From assembly GCA_023667315.1 (NCBI GenBank), contig JAMPAI010000006.1, forward strand, positions 1-64,000: a stretch of DNA of 64,000 nt, in the 5' to 3' direction. Every line of letters starts with the position of its first letter. Positions within the stretch are counted from its first letter, which is position 1. The DNA comes from Ruminococcus flavefaciens. Lineage in GTDB: Bacteria; Bacteroidota; Bacteroidia; Bacteroidales; P3. The position numbers and the translations under genes were made by a program. The notes beneath the pieces were generated by a model. It had not been told where the DNA came from. It searched no databases and was given only the letters and a program-made list of their open reading frames with translations. Of the stretch, positions 1 to 8,715 are shown one piece after another.

Positions 1-41
1 TCCGATTTGAGGCCCCAAATAAGTACATATTATAATTGTAG
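1..41 (+). promoter_or_regulatory. Class I phage promoter (TCCGATTT box plus TATATTATA element)
   Basis: TCCGATTT starts at base 1 and GTACATATTATAATTGTAG at 23, exactly 22 nt later, matching the class I consensus. It lies in a 52-bp segment repeated identically at 54289-54340. The window begins inside or at the edge of this element, so its upstream limit is unknown. It would drive the gene at 114. Confidence 0.7.
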
Positions 42-52
42 AGAAGGAAAAG
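1..52 (+). repeat. 52-bp direct repeat, copy 1
   Basis: Bases 1-52 are identical to 54289-54340 and contain a complete class I promoter. The sequences diverge immediately after base 52. Both copies precede genes with GC-rich, optimised-looking codons (114 and 54462). Confidence 0.95.
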
Positions 53-113
53 AATAAAACCTTCTACTTCAAATCTACAGGTCAGCCGGAACCTGAATCC
101 GGTAGGAGAAATT

Positions 114-419
114 ATGGCTAATGTTACTATGATGGTAAATAAGACTGTGAACGTGATCGATCTGGGCGTGGTCGGTGAACTGGTGGCTACTGCTGAAACC
201 AGCCAGGGTACGCTGGGGCTGGTGTCCTACAATGAGAACGGCCATGTGAGCAACAAGTACTTCCTGCTCTCGGAGCAGAACGCCGACGGCATTTACGAGG
301 TTATGAGCTTCAACCTGGTCGGCGAGCTGACCTGCGAGGATCTGGGCAAGCTGGAAGTCGGCGTCATCCTCGAATCCGTCGAGGTGATGGCTCAGAGTCT
401 GGAGGAGGACAGGGGTTAA
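114..419 (+). CDS. Unknown small protein, probably abundant (101 aa)
   Basis: The function is not recognised. The 101-aa protein is acidic, with no visible membrane segment or catalytic motif. It starts at ATG 114 after TAGGAGA. Its 61-nt leader contains a short CCGGA...TCCGG hairpin just before the ribosome binding site. The codons are GC-rich at the third position, as in the capsid, sheath and tubulin genes here, suggesting high expression. It has its own duplicated promoter upstream and its own terminator, so it is a monocistronic unit. An abundant early protein such as a host takeover factor is possible, but that is inference. Confidence 0.8.
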   Translation: MANVTMMVNKTVNVIDLGVVGELVATAETSQGTLGLVSYNENGHVSNKYFLLSEQNADGIYEVMSFNLVGELTCEDLGKLEVGVILESVEVMAQSLEEDRG

Positions 420-446
420 ACGCCCCTGTTCTTTTTATTATTTTTT
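409..446 (+). terminator. Rho-independent terminator
   Basis: A 7-bp stem ACAGGGG/CCCCTGT with a 7-nt loop that contains the stop codon of the preceding gene, followed by a T-rich tract. Confidence 0.8.
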
Positions 447-545
447 ACCCCTGGATAGGTATTCATCATCCTTGTTTTATTCTATTCACAGACAAACACT
501 TTTATGTAAAAGAGAATGAGGTGATAGCTGAAAGGTTTTATTTGG

Positions 546-564
546 CTATATACTATATCAGTAA
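546..564 (+). promoter_or_regulatory. Class I phage promoter
   Basis: CTATATACTATATCAGTAA matches the class I core, 20 nt before the start codon at 584. The upstream TCCGATTT box is not preserved here. Confidence 0.6.
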
Positions 565-583
565 CATTGAAAGGAGGTTCTAT

Positions 584-817
584 ATGAAAAATCCTATTAG
601 AGCATATGAGTTCGTGAAAACATTCGACCAAGATACAACAATTTTGGTCAGGATTCCGCCCGATGGATTGAGCGAGAATCTGAAGGAGTGGTCTGATAAA
701 GACCTGTACAAGCACACGGTTTTGAGTGCTGATTTACGGATCATGCATGGTAAGATTGTTGTCGGTGTATATGTATCTATGGATGATACATCGCCGACAT
801 TATTCCCACAAGGATAA
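584..817 (+). CDS. Unknown small protein (77 aa)
   Basis: Not recognised. The start at ATG 584 is chosen because AAAGGAGG lies just upstream; an in-frame ATG at 521 would place the class I promoter inside the gene. The protein is 77 aa with no recognisable domain. It is first in the operon leading into the topoisomerase genes, 12 nt before the next start. Confidence 0.75.
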   Translation: MKNPIRAYEFVKTFDQDTTILVRIPPDGLSENLKEWSDKDLYKHTVLSADLRIMHGKIVVGVYVSMDDTSPTLFPQG

Positions 818-829
818 CAGGAGGAAACC

Positions 830-3196
830 ATGGCAAGAGAATACACCTCAAAAGATATTCAGTCGATTCGAGAAGATCGACTGAGAGTTCGAAAGCGTCC
901 GCAGATGTACCTTCCGGGTGCACATAAAGATGGATGCGTGCACATTATCTTTGAGATTGTGGATAACTCGATCGATGAGTTGTCCATTGATCAGTCTCTT
1001 GGTAAAACTCTGACTATCACATTCGATACCAAAACTCGTGAGGTTACGGTGACGGATGATGGCCGAGGAATTCCGCATGAATCATTGCTGGATGCATATA
1101 CGGTTCTGAACACATCCGGTAAGTTCGATAACGGTGAGGATACTGCATATGTGACAAGTGGTGGCACATATGGCATCGGTTCAAAACTTGCAGTATTCCT
1201 GTCCAAAACGTGTGAGGTAACTTCCTTCCGGGAAGGTAAATCGTTGACGTATCAGTTCGTCGATGGCGTTCTCACAAATACAATCAAGGGTAAATCGAAG
1301 AACCATGGTACCACTACAAAGTTTACCATTGATAATAAACTGATGGATATGGATGATGTTGAGCCAGAGGACATCCGTGCTCGGCTGTACGAAAAGAGTT
1401 TTTGCTTCCCTGACATTGACATGACATTGGTCATTCTCAACAATGGGGAAGAGGTGAAGACTTATAACTTCAAAGGGAATACGCTTCTTGATCTGGTTAA
1501 GAAGTGGAAACCTGACACTGACATCATCCACATCAATACCACACGGAAAGTTCGACTGCTCAAGCGCATCGACGATGATGATATTACTGAGGTCAAAGTC
1601 GATGTTGAGGCGGCTGTAGCATTCAAGTGGGAAGCTTTGGAGAAGGATACGGATACGTTTGTAATCTCGTATGCTAACTCTATCAAAACCTACGACGGCG
1701 GACAGCATGTAGATGGTCTGAAGCAAGGTTTGGTGAAGTACTTCAAGGAAATCTATATCCCGAAAATGTCCAAGAAGGATAAGGATCTTCCCATTATGCC
1801 GAGTGACATCACTGCTGGTCTTTGTGGTATGGTTAGCGTTAAACTTTCTAGACCTGAATTTAGCGCACAGCATAAATCTCGACTGTTGAATCAGGAGGTC
1901 AAGTTTGCTGTTCGCGATGCTGTCTATGAAGCCTTGTGCAACCAGAAGAATGGAGTTATCAATGACCTCGGCGATTTCATTAAGAAGGTTGTTAAGGGTC
2001 GTATGGCATCTAAGAAGGTTCGGGTAAAGGATACCGATAACGCCTTCAGTAAGGATAAGCCGGATAAGTATGTGCCGATCATCTACAACATGAAAACGGT
2101 ATCTCCCGAGTTGATCATATGCGAAGGGGACTCCGTTTTAGGTTTGGCCACCAGTGCCCGTGATCCGTACAATCAGGCGATCTATACCTGTCGAAAGCCG
2201 AAGAATATCTTCGATGATGATAGTGAAACGATCATGACCGCTGCAGTGAATAATTTCAATGAGATCATGAACGTTAGCGGAATCGAACCGGGAAAACGCT
2301 GCGATCCATCCAAGTGCGTATTTCATCATATCCTGATCTGTACTGATGCAGATATTGATGGTGATGGCATTGCGATCACAGTTGCGGGTCTATTCGCAAA
2401 GCATTGTCGTCCATTGGTAGACGCTGGAATGATTGGACGCATTCTGCCTCCGCTGTACTCCTTTATGGAGGGTAAGAAAAAGAAGTTCGTTCAATCGAAA
2501 CGGAAGTTCTTTGAGTATCTTACTGAGAGATTCTTGGCTGATACCACAGTCACATTCCGGGGCAAAGCTATGAGCAAGAAACAGCTTGCTGAGTTCCTGG
2601 AAGTAAACTCCGACTATGATACCAAGCTGAACAAGATCACTGAGTACTATTGCTGCGATCCCCGGCTGATGGAGTATATCATCTGGAAATATCATGATAA
2701 ATCTGAGAGCCAAAAGAAGTCCTATTGGATGGCTGCTCTGAAGCAATACAAGGATCTTCGGATTTTGATCGAGAATGGTCGAGTGGTGATTGATGGTGAA
2801 CTCCCCGGTTCGGATTATGTGAATTTGGATCTGGATGAACATTTCGATCATCGCATTCGTAAGTTCAAAGCAATCCAGGCGGTCAATCATCAGATTGATG
2901 GATTCACAATCAATGGATCTGACGGGAAAACTATCTATGACGTCATGACAAAGTTCCGGAACTATATCCCGAAGGATGTTAAGTACTACAAGGGACTGGG
3001 AGAGCTGACACCGAAAGAGATGAAAGCTCTGTGTATGGATCCGGAAAACCGCACAGTCATCATTCTGAAGTTCAAGAACTATGAACAGGATATGCAGAAG
3101 CTCAGTGTCATTCTGTCCACGAAAGCTGAATATGCTGATATCCGGATGCGCGTCATGTCTCATACAGTCCTGTCGGATATTGACCTCGTGACTTGA
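830..3196 (+). CDS. Type II topoisomerase ATPase/TOPRIM subunit (GyrB/ParE-like)
   Basis: This is the ATP-binding subunit of a bacterial-type type II topoisomerase, which changes DNA topology with the subunit encoded at 3585. The 788-aa protein has a GHKL ATPase domain (E42 and N46 of the ATP site, the DGRGIP loop at 77-82, and a glycine-rich lid with TYGIGSKLA), a transducer region, and a TOPRIM domain with the EGDS acid motif at 432-435, metal-binding D506/D508/D510 and KGLGEL near 721. EGDSV and DADIDGDG deviate slightly from the bacterial EGDSA and DADVDGAH forms. It could be gyrase-like or topo IV-like; sequence reading alone does not separate these. The ribosome binding site AGGAGG precedes ATG 830. 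Confidence 0.95.
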   Translation: MAREYTSKDIQSIREDRLRVRKRPQMYLPGAHKDGCVHIIFEIVDNSIDELSIDQSLGKTLTITFDTKTREVTVTDDGRGIPHESLLDAYTVLNTSGKFDNGEDTAYVTSGGTYGIGSKLAVFLSKTCEVTSFREGKSLTYQFVDGVLTNTIKGKSKNHGTTTKFTIDNKLMDMDDVEPEDIRARLYEKSFCFPDIDMTLVILNNGEEVKTYNFKGNTLLDLVKKWKPDTDIIHINTTRKVRLLKRIDDDDITEVKVDVEAAVAFKWEALEKDTDTFVISYANSIKTYDGGQHVDGLKQGLVKYFKEIYIPKMSKKDKDLPIMPSDITAGLCGMVSVKLSRPEFSAQHKSRLLNQEVKFAVRDAVYEALCNQKNGVINDLGDFIKKVVKGRMASKKVRVKDTDNAFSKDKPDKYVPIIYNMKTVSPELIICEGDSVLGLATSARDPYNQAIYTCRKPKNIFDDDSETIMTAAVNNFNEIMNVSGIEPGKRCDPSKCVFHHILICTDADIDGDGIAITVAGLFAKHCRPLVDAGMIGRILPPLYSFMEGKKKKFVQSKRKFFEYLTERFLADTTVTFRGKAMSKKQLAEFLEVNSDYDTKLNKITEYYCCDPRLMEYIIWKYHDKSESQKKSYWMAALKQYKDLRILIENGRVVIDGELPGSDYVNLDLDEHFDHRIRKFKAIQAVNHQIDGFTINGSDGKTIYDVMTKFRNYIPKDVKYYKGLGELTPKEMKALCMDPENRTVIILKFKNYEQDMQKLSVILSTKAEYADIRMRVMSHTVLSDIDLVT

Positions 3197-3208
3197 TCGG
3201 AGGTGCAT

Positions 3209-3598
3209 ATGAAAACACTCGTATCTTCGCATACAGTGCAAGGAGTGTTGCTGGATATTACGGTGCGAGTGTCAGAAGATGAGGCTCCTATCTATCAGAG
3301 CCTGATCGATAGTGATCGTCCAAAGTGTCCGGCATGTGGAGCAGCTATGAAACTAAAAGCGGAGGATATGCATCTAGTGATTCATTCACCGCTTACTCCG
3401 CTGTTTGGTATGGATATCGGAACTCCAAGGTTCAAATGTCCATCCTGCGGAACTGACGTGGAGATTCCTGCTGATATGGATCTCCACGCATTCCCCAGTA
3501 TCCTTCAATATGTAACTCGACTTCGCCAAGAATATAAGAGACGAGTTGCATTAGCGCAAGCCAAATCGAAAGGAATTGTGATAGATGGCAAAAAGTAA
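3209..3598 (+). CDS. Small zinc-ribbon protein between topoisomerase subunits
   Basis: The 129-aa protein has two CxxC knuckles, C40/C43 and C77/C80, spaced as in a zinc ribbon. Its function is not recognised. The start at ATG 3209 is preferred over GTG 3203 because CGGAGG sits 5 nt upstream. Its last 14 bases overlap the GyrA/ParC-like gene, so translation is probably coupled. Its position inside the topoisomerase operon suggests a link to DNA topology or nucleic-acid binding, which is inference only. Confidence 0.85.
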   Translation: MKTLVSSHTVQGVLLDITVRVSEDEAPIYQSLIDSDRPKCPACGAAMKLKAEDMHLVIHSPLTPLFGMDIGTPRFKCPSCGTDVEIPADMDLHAFPSILQYVTRLRQEYKRRVALAQAKSKGIVIDGKK

Positions 3599-6170
3599 AA
3601 CGAAAGTAAAGGAGCATGAGTTCACTGAGCTGATACCCATAGCCGGTGGACCCTATGATCGGTGGCTTCGAGAACGACAAGCCACACGTCTTCCGAAAGA
3701 TTCGGAAGACTTTCTGACTACGTTAATCGATATCTATGGCAGTGAAGATATCATCAATATGTCCGAAGTCCCTATTGGGGATTACTGCTACAACAAAGGT
3801 CTATTGTTCTCTATGAATATGAACGTAGGCCGGAGTATTCCATGGATTGAAGATGGTCTGAAGTCTGTGGAACGTCGAGTCCTGTATATTGCATTCAAGA
3901 AAGGCCTGTATGGGACTCGGTCTACCAAGGTATCCAGTTTGGTTGGTTCCATGATCGAACTGGTTTATCCGCATGGCGATCAAGCGGCTGCTGATACAAT
4001 TTATCGGTTGGGTCGGAGTAAGACCATGATGATCCCGTATATCCAAGAGAAGGGTAACTACGGAAATATGTCTGATCTGAAGCCGGCCGCCTCTCGATAC
4101 GCGGAGGCTGCGTTGACTCCATATGCAATGGATTGTTTCTTCGGTGATATTGGACCGAAACGCCCATTGTATGATGAAAAGGATTCCTATGAGTATACGG
4201 GAACGGAGCCGATCTATCTGATCAGTCGTTATCCGAATATCTTGATGCAGTGGAATCAAGGTATCGGTAAAGGAGCTTCTAGTTGGCTGGGGGCTTTTAA
4301 CAGTACCGACATTTTCAAAGCGACATTGGCGTTGATGGATGACCCGAATGCAAAAATTGATATCTATCCGGATACACCGATACCTCTGAACATCGTGAAT
4401 GCGAAATCTCTGAGAGGTTGTTTCGATCGTAAGAAGTTCAAGGTTGCGATGCGAGCCCCGTATCGAGTCGAAGTAGATCAGCGACGCGGATCTGGCGGCA
4501 AGATTGAGGATAAGTACGTCCTGGTCTTCACAGCCGTACCGCTTGGGGTATACGGTAAACAGATTGCTGAAGAGATCCGGGCGATCAAGCTTGAGGACAA
4601 GAACAAATCCGCTAAGAGGCTTCCTGAAGTTCTCAATGTGGAAATCATTGCTGATGAAGACCTTCCGGGTGGCATTGAGATTCTGATTGAGTACGAGCGT
4701 GGATATGATCCGCATGTGTTGGCTGAGAAACTGTATAAGGCAACATCACTGGCCAAGGTGATCGGTGTCAAGTTCAGTTTGATCTTCAATTATATGCCGG
4801 ATTATGCTACGCCACGAGAGATCCTTTTGAAATGGATCAATCAACGGTATGATCAGAAGCGTCGGTATTATCATCAGGTGGTACTGAAAGCCGCAAAGGA
4901 TCGTGCTCGATATGAAGCGCTGGTCATGGTACTGGAGACATCCTCTGCTACGGATAAGGCAATTGCAATCATTCGGAAGTCCAGAAACAATGATGAGTCG
5001 ATTGCTGGTCTTCAGAAAGCATTCGGGATGACTGAGTTCCAGGCTCGCTGTGTTCTCCAGGTTCCCCTTGCTACGTTGCAGAAGCTGGATATCGAAGAGC
5101 AGAAAGCAAAGAAGAAGGAAGCCGTCGAAACCTATAAGACCTATCGAAAACTCTTATCCGAGGATGGCGCGGTCAAAGAAGCCATTCGGAATGAATTGAA
5201 AGAGGGTCTGAAGAAGTATGGTAAGAAGCGGAATGCGATTCTGACTAACTTGGAAGGCGGTCTGATGGATCCCAATGCAAAGAAGTATATTTTGTATAAT
5301 CAGGATATCTTCTATTGTGTCGATGACCCCAATAAGATCTCTGACTTCTGGGATAAGATCAACAACTCCTACAAAATGGTTGAGGTTAAGAACAGTGACA
5401 CTGTGATGATCTTTAGCCGTGAAGGTATGGTTAAGATGCTGGTCGGTAGTGCATTCAATATGACTAATTCTGGTATCAGTATGAGCCAACTTGGCGTGAA
5501 GAATGTCGTCAGTATCATTGGCTCTACGCAGGAGTCCGGATACAATGCACTGGCCATGATCACCGAACAGGGCTACGGCAAGGTGGTTGATCTGGCCAGT
5601 ATCCTGAAGGTGGATCGCGGTGGTCGGGTTATGAATCTCTACAACCCAGATACGTTGGTTGATGTCATCCCGATTAAGGGGAATGGTCATACGGATTCGA
5701 TCATCGGCATGGTTCAAGGTGATACGATGTACTACCTGAAGGCTGAGGACTTCCCGAGATATCAGAGAGCATCTGCTGGTAATCGGATGATCAAGAATGT
5801 GGAAGATCTGCGAATCAGTAAGTTGGTGTACTTCGACGCTACTGACAATGCCAACTATATGCTGATCTATGGCGAATCCGGTTATCTGAAGTTCCTGGAT
5901 GCCGCATATTTGGCGTTTGCCAAGAGAGGCAACAATACGATCTCCTTGCAAGGGAAGAAGATCATTGGTGCAATCTTCTTGCACGGGTCTGAAGATGATC
6001 TGGTTCTGTACAATGGAGCTGGAAAACTGGATCTTAAGGTTCAGATCGGTAAGGTTGTGAAATTTGTTGCATCCACTGGTGAGGAACAGAAGTTTAAGAT
6101 GGCAACATCGATCGGCACACCAACCAAGGTACTCAAGCTTGGCAAGAACGATTGGTACTGCATGGAATAA
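3585..6170 (+). CDS. Type II topoisomerase DNA-cleavage subunit (GyrA/ParC-like)
   Basis: This is the breakage-reunion subunit, partner of the ATPase subunit at 830. The 861-aa protein carries the winged-helix region with VYPHGD near 127-132 and the catalytic tyrosine Y172 in AASRYAEA, equivalent to the active-site RYTE segment of GyrA. The tower and coiled coil follow. The C-terminal third (from about 590) has beta-propeller-like repeats, but no clear GyrA box, so topo IV-like activity is as likely as gyrase. It overlaps the preceding zinc-ribbon gene by 14 nt. A strong terminator follows. Confidence 0.93.
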   Translation: MAKSKTKVKEHEFTELIPIAGGPYDRWLRERQATRLPKDSEDFLTTLIDIYGSEDIINMSEVPIGDYCYNKGLLFSMNMNVGRSIPWIEDGLKSVERRVLYIAFKKGLYGTRSTKVSSLVGSMIELVYPHGDQAAADTIYRLGRSKTMMIPYIQEKGNYGNMSDLKPAASRYAEAALTPYAMDCFFGDIGPKRPLYDEKDSYEYTGTEPIYLISRYPNILMQWNQGIGKGASSWLGAFNSTDIFKATLALMDDPNAKIDIYPDTPIPLNIVNAKSLRGCFDRKKFKVAMRAPYRVEVDQRRGSGGKIEDKYVLVFTAVPLGVYGKQIAEEIRAIKLEDKNKSAKRLPEVLNVEIIADEDLPGGIEILIEYERGYDPHVLAEKLYKATSLAKVIGVKFSLIFNYMPDYATPREILLKWINQRYDQKRRYYHQVVLKAAKDRARYEALVMVLETSSATDKAIAIIRKSRNNDESIAGLQKAFGMTEFQARCVLQVPLATLQKLDIEEQKAKKKEAVETYKTYRKLLSEDGAVKEAIRNELKEGLKKYGKKRNAILTNLEGGLMDPNAKKYILYNQDIFYCVDDPNKISDFWDKINNSYKMVEVKNSDTVMIFSREGMVKMLVGSAFNMTNSGISMSQLGVKNVVSIIGSTQESGYNALAMITEQGYGKVVDLASILKVDRGGRVMNLYNPDTLVDVIPIKGNGHTDSIIGMVQGDTMYYLKAEDFPRYQRASAGNRMIKNVEDLRISKLVYFDATDNANYMLIYGESGYLKFLDAAYLAFAKRGNNTISLQGKKIIGAIFLHGSEDDLVLYNGAGKLDLKVQIGKVVKFVASTGEEQKFKMATSIGTPTKVLKLGKNDWYCME

Positions 6171-6172
6171 AC

Positions 6173-6207
6173 GAGTGGGCTGGCATGGACCAGCCCACTC
6201 TTATTTT
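6173..6207 (+). terminator. Rho-independent terminator of the topoisomerase operon
   Basis: A perfect 11-bp stem (6173-6183 with 6190-6200), a 6-nt loop, then TTATTTT. Confidence 0.9.
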
Positions 6208-6218
6208 AGGAGGTTTGT

Positions 6219-6407
6219 ATGACAGTTAGGGAATTAGTAGCTTTAACAAGTCAGAGACAGTTGCGTATACCAATGACCTTAAAGCGTAAGGTGGACTATT
6301 CGTGGAAAATCATACAGGAGGCGTATAACATCAAGCCGTCTGATCTTTTGAAACTTCAGGTCATTGCGCTGATGCTTGGAGTGGAGGATAAGAAGAGTGA
6401 CGGATAA
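6219..6407 (+). CDS. Unknown small protein (62 aa)
   Basis: Not recognised. A basic, helical-looking 62-aa protein with a strong AGGAGG before ATG 6219. It starts a run of five tightly overlapping small genes (6219-7981) after the topoisomerase terminator. No promoter of either class is seen directly upstream, so expression may depend on read-through. Confidence 0.75.
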   Translation: MTVRELVALTSQRQLRIPMTLKRKVDYSWKIIQEAYNIKPSDLLKLQVIALMLGVEDKKSDG

Positions 6408-6576
6408 AGAAGCAAATGCCATTGCTGAAGCGATGTACGAGAATGATCCAATGTGGGATCTGGAATTAAAACGATACCATGAACACCGTATAAAGCAAGC
6501 CGCAAAAGATGCCAAACGGCAAGTGGGATGGCTTGCTCAATTTATTAAGGGTATGCGGAGGTGGCTTCAATCATGA
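6397..6576 (+). CDS. Unknown small basic protein (59 aa)
   Basis: Not recognised. GTG 6397 is chosen over TTG 6376 because GGAGG lies 9 nt upstream of the GTG. It overlaps the previous gene by 11 nt and the next start by 4 nt (ATGA), consistent with translational coupling. The product is highly charged and helical. Confidence 0.6.
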   Translation: MTDKEANAIAEAMYENDPMWDLELKRYHEHRIKQAAKDAKRQVGWLAQFIKGMRRWLQS

Positions 6577-7019
6577 GCAGCTCTATGACAGGTCATCACT
6601 ATCATGTGCGTGTGGTAATCAATGGTCACTATGCATATGATAGAGGCGGTGATTATTGTAAGTGGGTCGCCCAGGATGTCTATGATGGGCCTATGGATTA
6701 TGATCCCTTGAGTGCTCCGAGTGACAAATGTCAATTCGGCTTACACTACATCGACGATGACGGTAAAACAGTATGCATCAATAAAGAAGATGTGGAAAGT
6801 CTCCGGCTGATATTCATCACCAGACGTCGAAATCATCGTCGGATTGATCGTGTCATTCATTATCATTACTATAATGGACGACTGGTTGGTTGGAATAATG
6901 TACCATTACGTCCTTATGGTGGTGCATATTATAAATCCACTGATCCAGAATACCGCGAAACAATCAACCATCAATCTATGGCTAATTTTCATGTGAAAGG
7001 AATGAATTTTGATGAATAG
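6573..7019 (+). CDS. Unknown His/Tyr-rich protein (148 aa)
   Basis: Not recognised. ATG 6573 overlaps the previous stop as ATGA, with GGAGG about 11 nt upstream. The 148-aa product is unusually rich in histidine and tyrosine (HHYH, HYHYY) and has two well-separated cysteines. No domain could be assigned. Confidence 0.7.
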   Translation: MSSSMTGHHYHVRVVINGHYAYDRGGDYCKWVAQDVYDGPMDYDPLSAPSDKCQFGLHYIDDDGKTVCINKEDVESLRLIFITRRRNHRRIDRVIHYHYYNGRLVGWNNVPLRPYGGAYYKSTDPEYRETINHQSMANFHVKGMNFDE

Positions 7020-7545
7020 ACCAAGCTACATGGATGCCCTGGAGGGACAGGTCCATCCTACCCCCGATGACTACAATACCCTTCGGAGTATGGCGCACGG
7101 ACATTCGCCAAAGCCTATCGAGAAGTCGTATCTCACAGCAAGCGAGATCTTTCATCTCGATGAGAAGAGAAAGGCTTTTATTGCCGAAATGACAGCACAT
7201 TTCCGTGCTGGTGGCACTGTCGGTGGTGTGTCCGATGGGTACCACACCTTTGACGAGCTCTATCATCATCGAGCACTGCTGTTTGCTACCATCTGCAACA
7301 TGCATCCGGAACTGGCATGGAAGTCAAAGCAACATGATGATCCGGAGTTCCCGATGTTCGATGGGATGTTCATCTGCGGTATTAAGACTCCGCAAGGACA
7401 AGCGACCTACCATTACGATCTCGATCCCTATTGGGATATGTTCCATGTGCAGGAACTTGAGAGAGCTCCTAAGTACGATGGGCACACCCCAGATGATGCG
7501 ATCAATCGAATCTTCAGTTTAACGGAGGAAATGAACGATGAGTGA
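7012..7545 (+). CDS. Unknown protein (177 aa)
   Basis: Not recognised. ATG 7012 is chosen over the TTG at 7009 for its better spacing to AAGG. It overlaps the previous gene by 8 nt. It is soluble-looking, acidic towards the C terminus, and has His-rich patches around its middle. Confidence 0.7.
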   Translation: MNRPSYMDALEGQVHPTPDDYNTLRSMAHGHSPKPIEKSYLTASEIFHLDEKRKAFIAEMTAHFRAGGTVGGVSDGYHTFDELYHHRALLFATICNMHPELAWKSKQHDDPEFPMFDGMFICGIKTPQGQATYHYDLDPYWDMFHVQELERAPKYDGHTPDDAINRIFSLTEEMNDE

Positions 7546-7981
7546 GATGACTGAAAACCAGGTCGAGTATACTACTATGGGTAATGAGTACCATAATGCT
7601 CTTACTGCAGATCTTGACAAACACCTGAAGAAATCCTGGAAGAAATTCCAACAGTATGCCGGGGGTTCATACTTCTATCTGGAAAACCATCGAGAAGGGT
7701 ATATCCTGAAGAAGGAGAATTCGAAGATCTATTATATCGCAATCCGGTATCCAGGTGCAACTCGTGGATGCATCGGTATCGAGAGAGAAACTGGACGTAT
7801 TGTTCATTTCGAATTCAATGAGACTGCATATGAGCAGAAGGGCATTGCCTGTTACGACAAGTCTGTCGTTGAAGTTCGTACCAAGTGGATGGGCGGATGT
7901 CTGCCCGATCTGCTTCGTATGATTGAGAATACACCGAAGTCGGGCACTTGGGAGCGAGATACTACATGCCAAGATTCCTGA
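7538..7981 (+). CDS. Unknown protein (147 aa)
   Basis: Not recognised. It overlaps the previous gene by 8 nt with GGAGG upstream. Mixed alpha/beta-looking sequence with several cysteines. It is the last gene of the coupled 6219-7981 cluster; a class I promoter begins at its 3' end. Confidence 0.7.
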   Translation: MSEMTENQVEYTTMGNEYHNALTADLDKHLKKSWKKFQQYAGGSYFYLENHREGYILKKENSKIYYIAIRYPGATRGCIGIERETGRIVHFEFNETAYEQKGIACYDKSVVEVRTKWMGGCLPDLLRMIENTPKSGTWERDTTCQDS

Positions 7982-8022
7982 TCCGATTTTACAACTTTTC
8001 TTTCTATATACTATAATAGTAG
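7982..8022 (+). promoter_or_regulatory. Class I phage promoter (both boxes)
   Basis: TCCGATTT at 7982-7989 and CTATATACTATAATAGTAG at 8004-8022, with the exact 22-nt offset. This is the closest match to the class I consensus and lies just upstream of the gene at 8048. Confidence 0.8.
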
Positions 8023-8047
8023 GAATGCATAGAAAGGAGTTGTAGAT

Positions 8048-8296
8048 ATGCATACTGAAGGATTGCGGTATATACTGCAACGAGCAATCACGGCAACGAC
8101 GATGATCGAAACGATGAAGCTTACTGGAAGAGATCGTACTGAATTTGTCCAGAGACACTACAGCGCTACCTATCATGGATTGGCGGCGATGGGATTGTCC
8201 GCGGATGATCAGAAAAATCTTCTAAAGCGGGCGGAACACCAATGGACCCAGAAAGGAGGGTTGGGAGAATGGCCATATCCTACATTAGCGTCCTGA
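8048..8296 (+). CDS. Unknown small protein (82 aa)
   Basis: Not recognised. Helical 82-aa product. AAGGAG precedes ATG 8048, 25 nt after the promoter. Overlaps the next gene by 28 nt. Confidence 0.75.
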   Translation: MHTEGLRYILQRAITATTMIETMKLTGRDRTEFVQRHYSATYHGLAAMGLSADDQKNLLKRAEHQWTQKGGLGEWPYPTLAS

Positions 8297-8577
8297 ATGC
8301 GACCTTCGATGGTGGACTCCCTCATGATGACGATGAACGATTCGTTACCAATTTTAGTTGGGAGAGTGAGTTCTATTACCGACGGGCGATTGCAGAGTAC
8401 CTTGAAACATATCCGGAAGATGTTGATATGTTTATCATAAAGGACGATGCATTTGATGTGTATGGGCAACGGGTGGAACGATGTAAATCTTTCTGGGTAA
8501 AACAACCGAAGAACTTGACAAGTTTCTGGAAGATCTTTGATCGCGTCAGCGGATTTCCCGAAAGGGGTGAATGCTAG
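8269..8577 (+). CDS. Unknown small protein (102 aa)
   Basis: Not recognised. ATG 8269 is preferred over ATG 8242 because AGGAGG sits 10 nt upstream of 8269. The product is acidic and overlaps the preceding gene. Confidence 0.7.
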   Translation: MAISYISVLNATFDGGLPHDDDERFVTNFSWESEFYYRRAIAEYLETYPEDVDMFIIKDDAFDVYGQRVERCKSFWVKQPKNLTSFWKIFDRVSGFPERGEC

Positions 8578-8578
8578 A

Positions 8579-8632
8579 ATGGATCATGAATCTGTAGGAA
8601 CCCCTGCTGATGGTGGTACTGATGACAAGTGA
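8579..8632 (+). CDS. Possible 17-aa mini-ORF
   Basis: An ATG at 8579 follows AAGGGGTG and opens 17 codons ending just before a terminator. It is acidic and glycine-rich. It may be a real micro-protein or only trailing sequence. Confidence 0.25.
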   Translation: MDHESVGTPADGGTDDK

Positions 8633-8640
8633 AAAAGAAA

Positions 8641-8670
8641 AGAGCGGGCCTTCGGGTCCGCTCTTTTTAT
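8641..8670 (+). terminator. Rho-independent terminator with TTCG tetraloop
   Basis: A 10-bp stem (one G-T pair) closed by a TTCG loop, then TTTT. Confidence 0.9.
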
Positions 8671-8676
8671 CCTCGC

Positions 8677-8690
8677 GACATAACTATAAT
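8677..8690 (+). promoter_or_regulatory. Class II (late-type) promoter
   Basis: GACA at 8677-8680, six bases, then TATAAT at 8687. It matches RACA-N6-TATAA and is 26 nt before the start of the 386-aa gene. Confidence 0.6.
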
Positions 8691-8715
8691 TTTACTATAT
8701 TGGCGGTGATAGTTT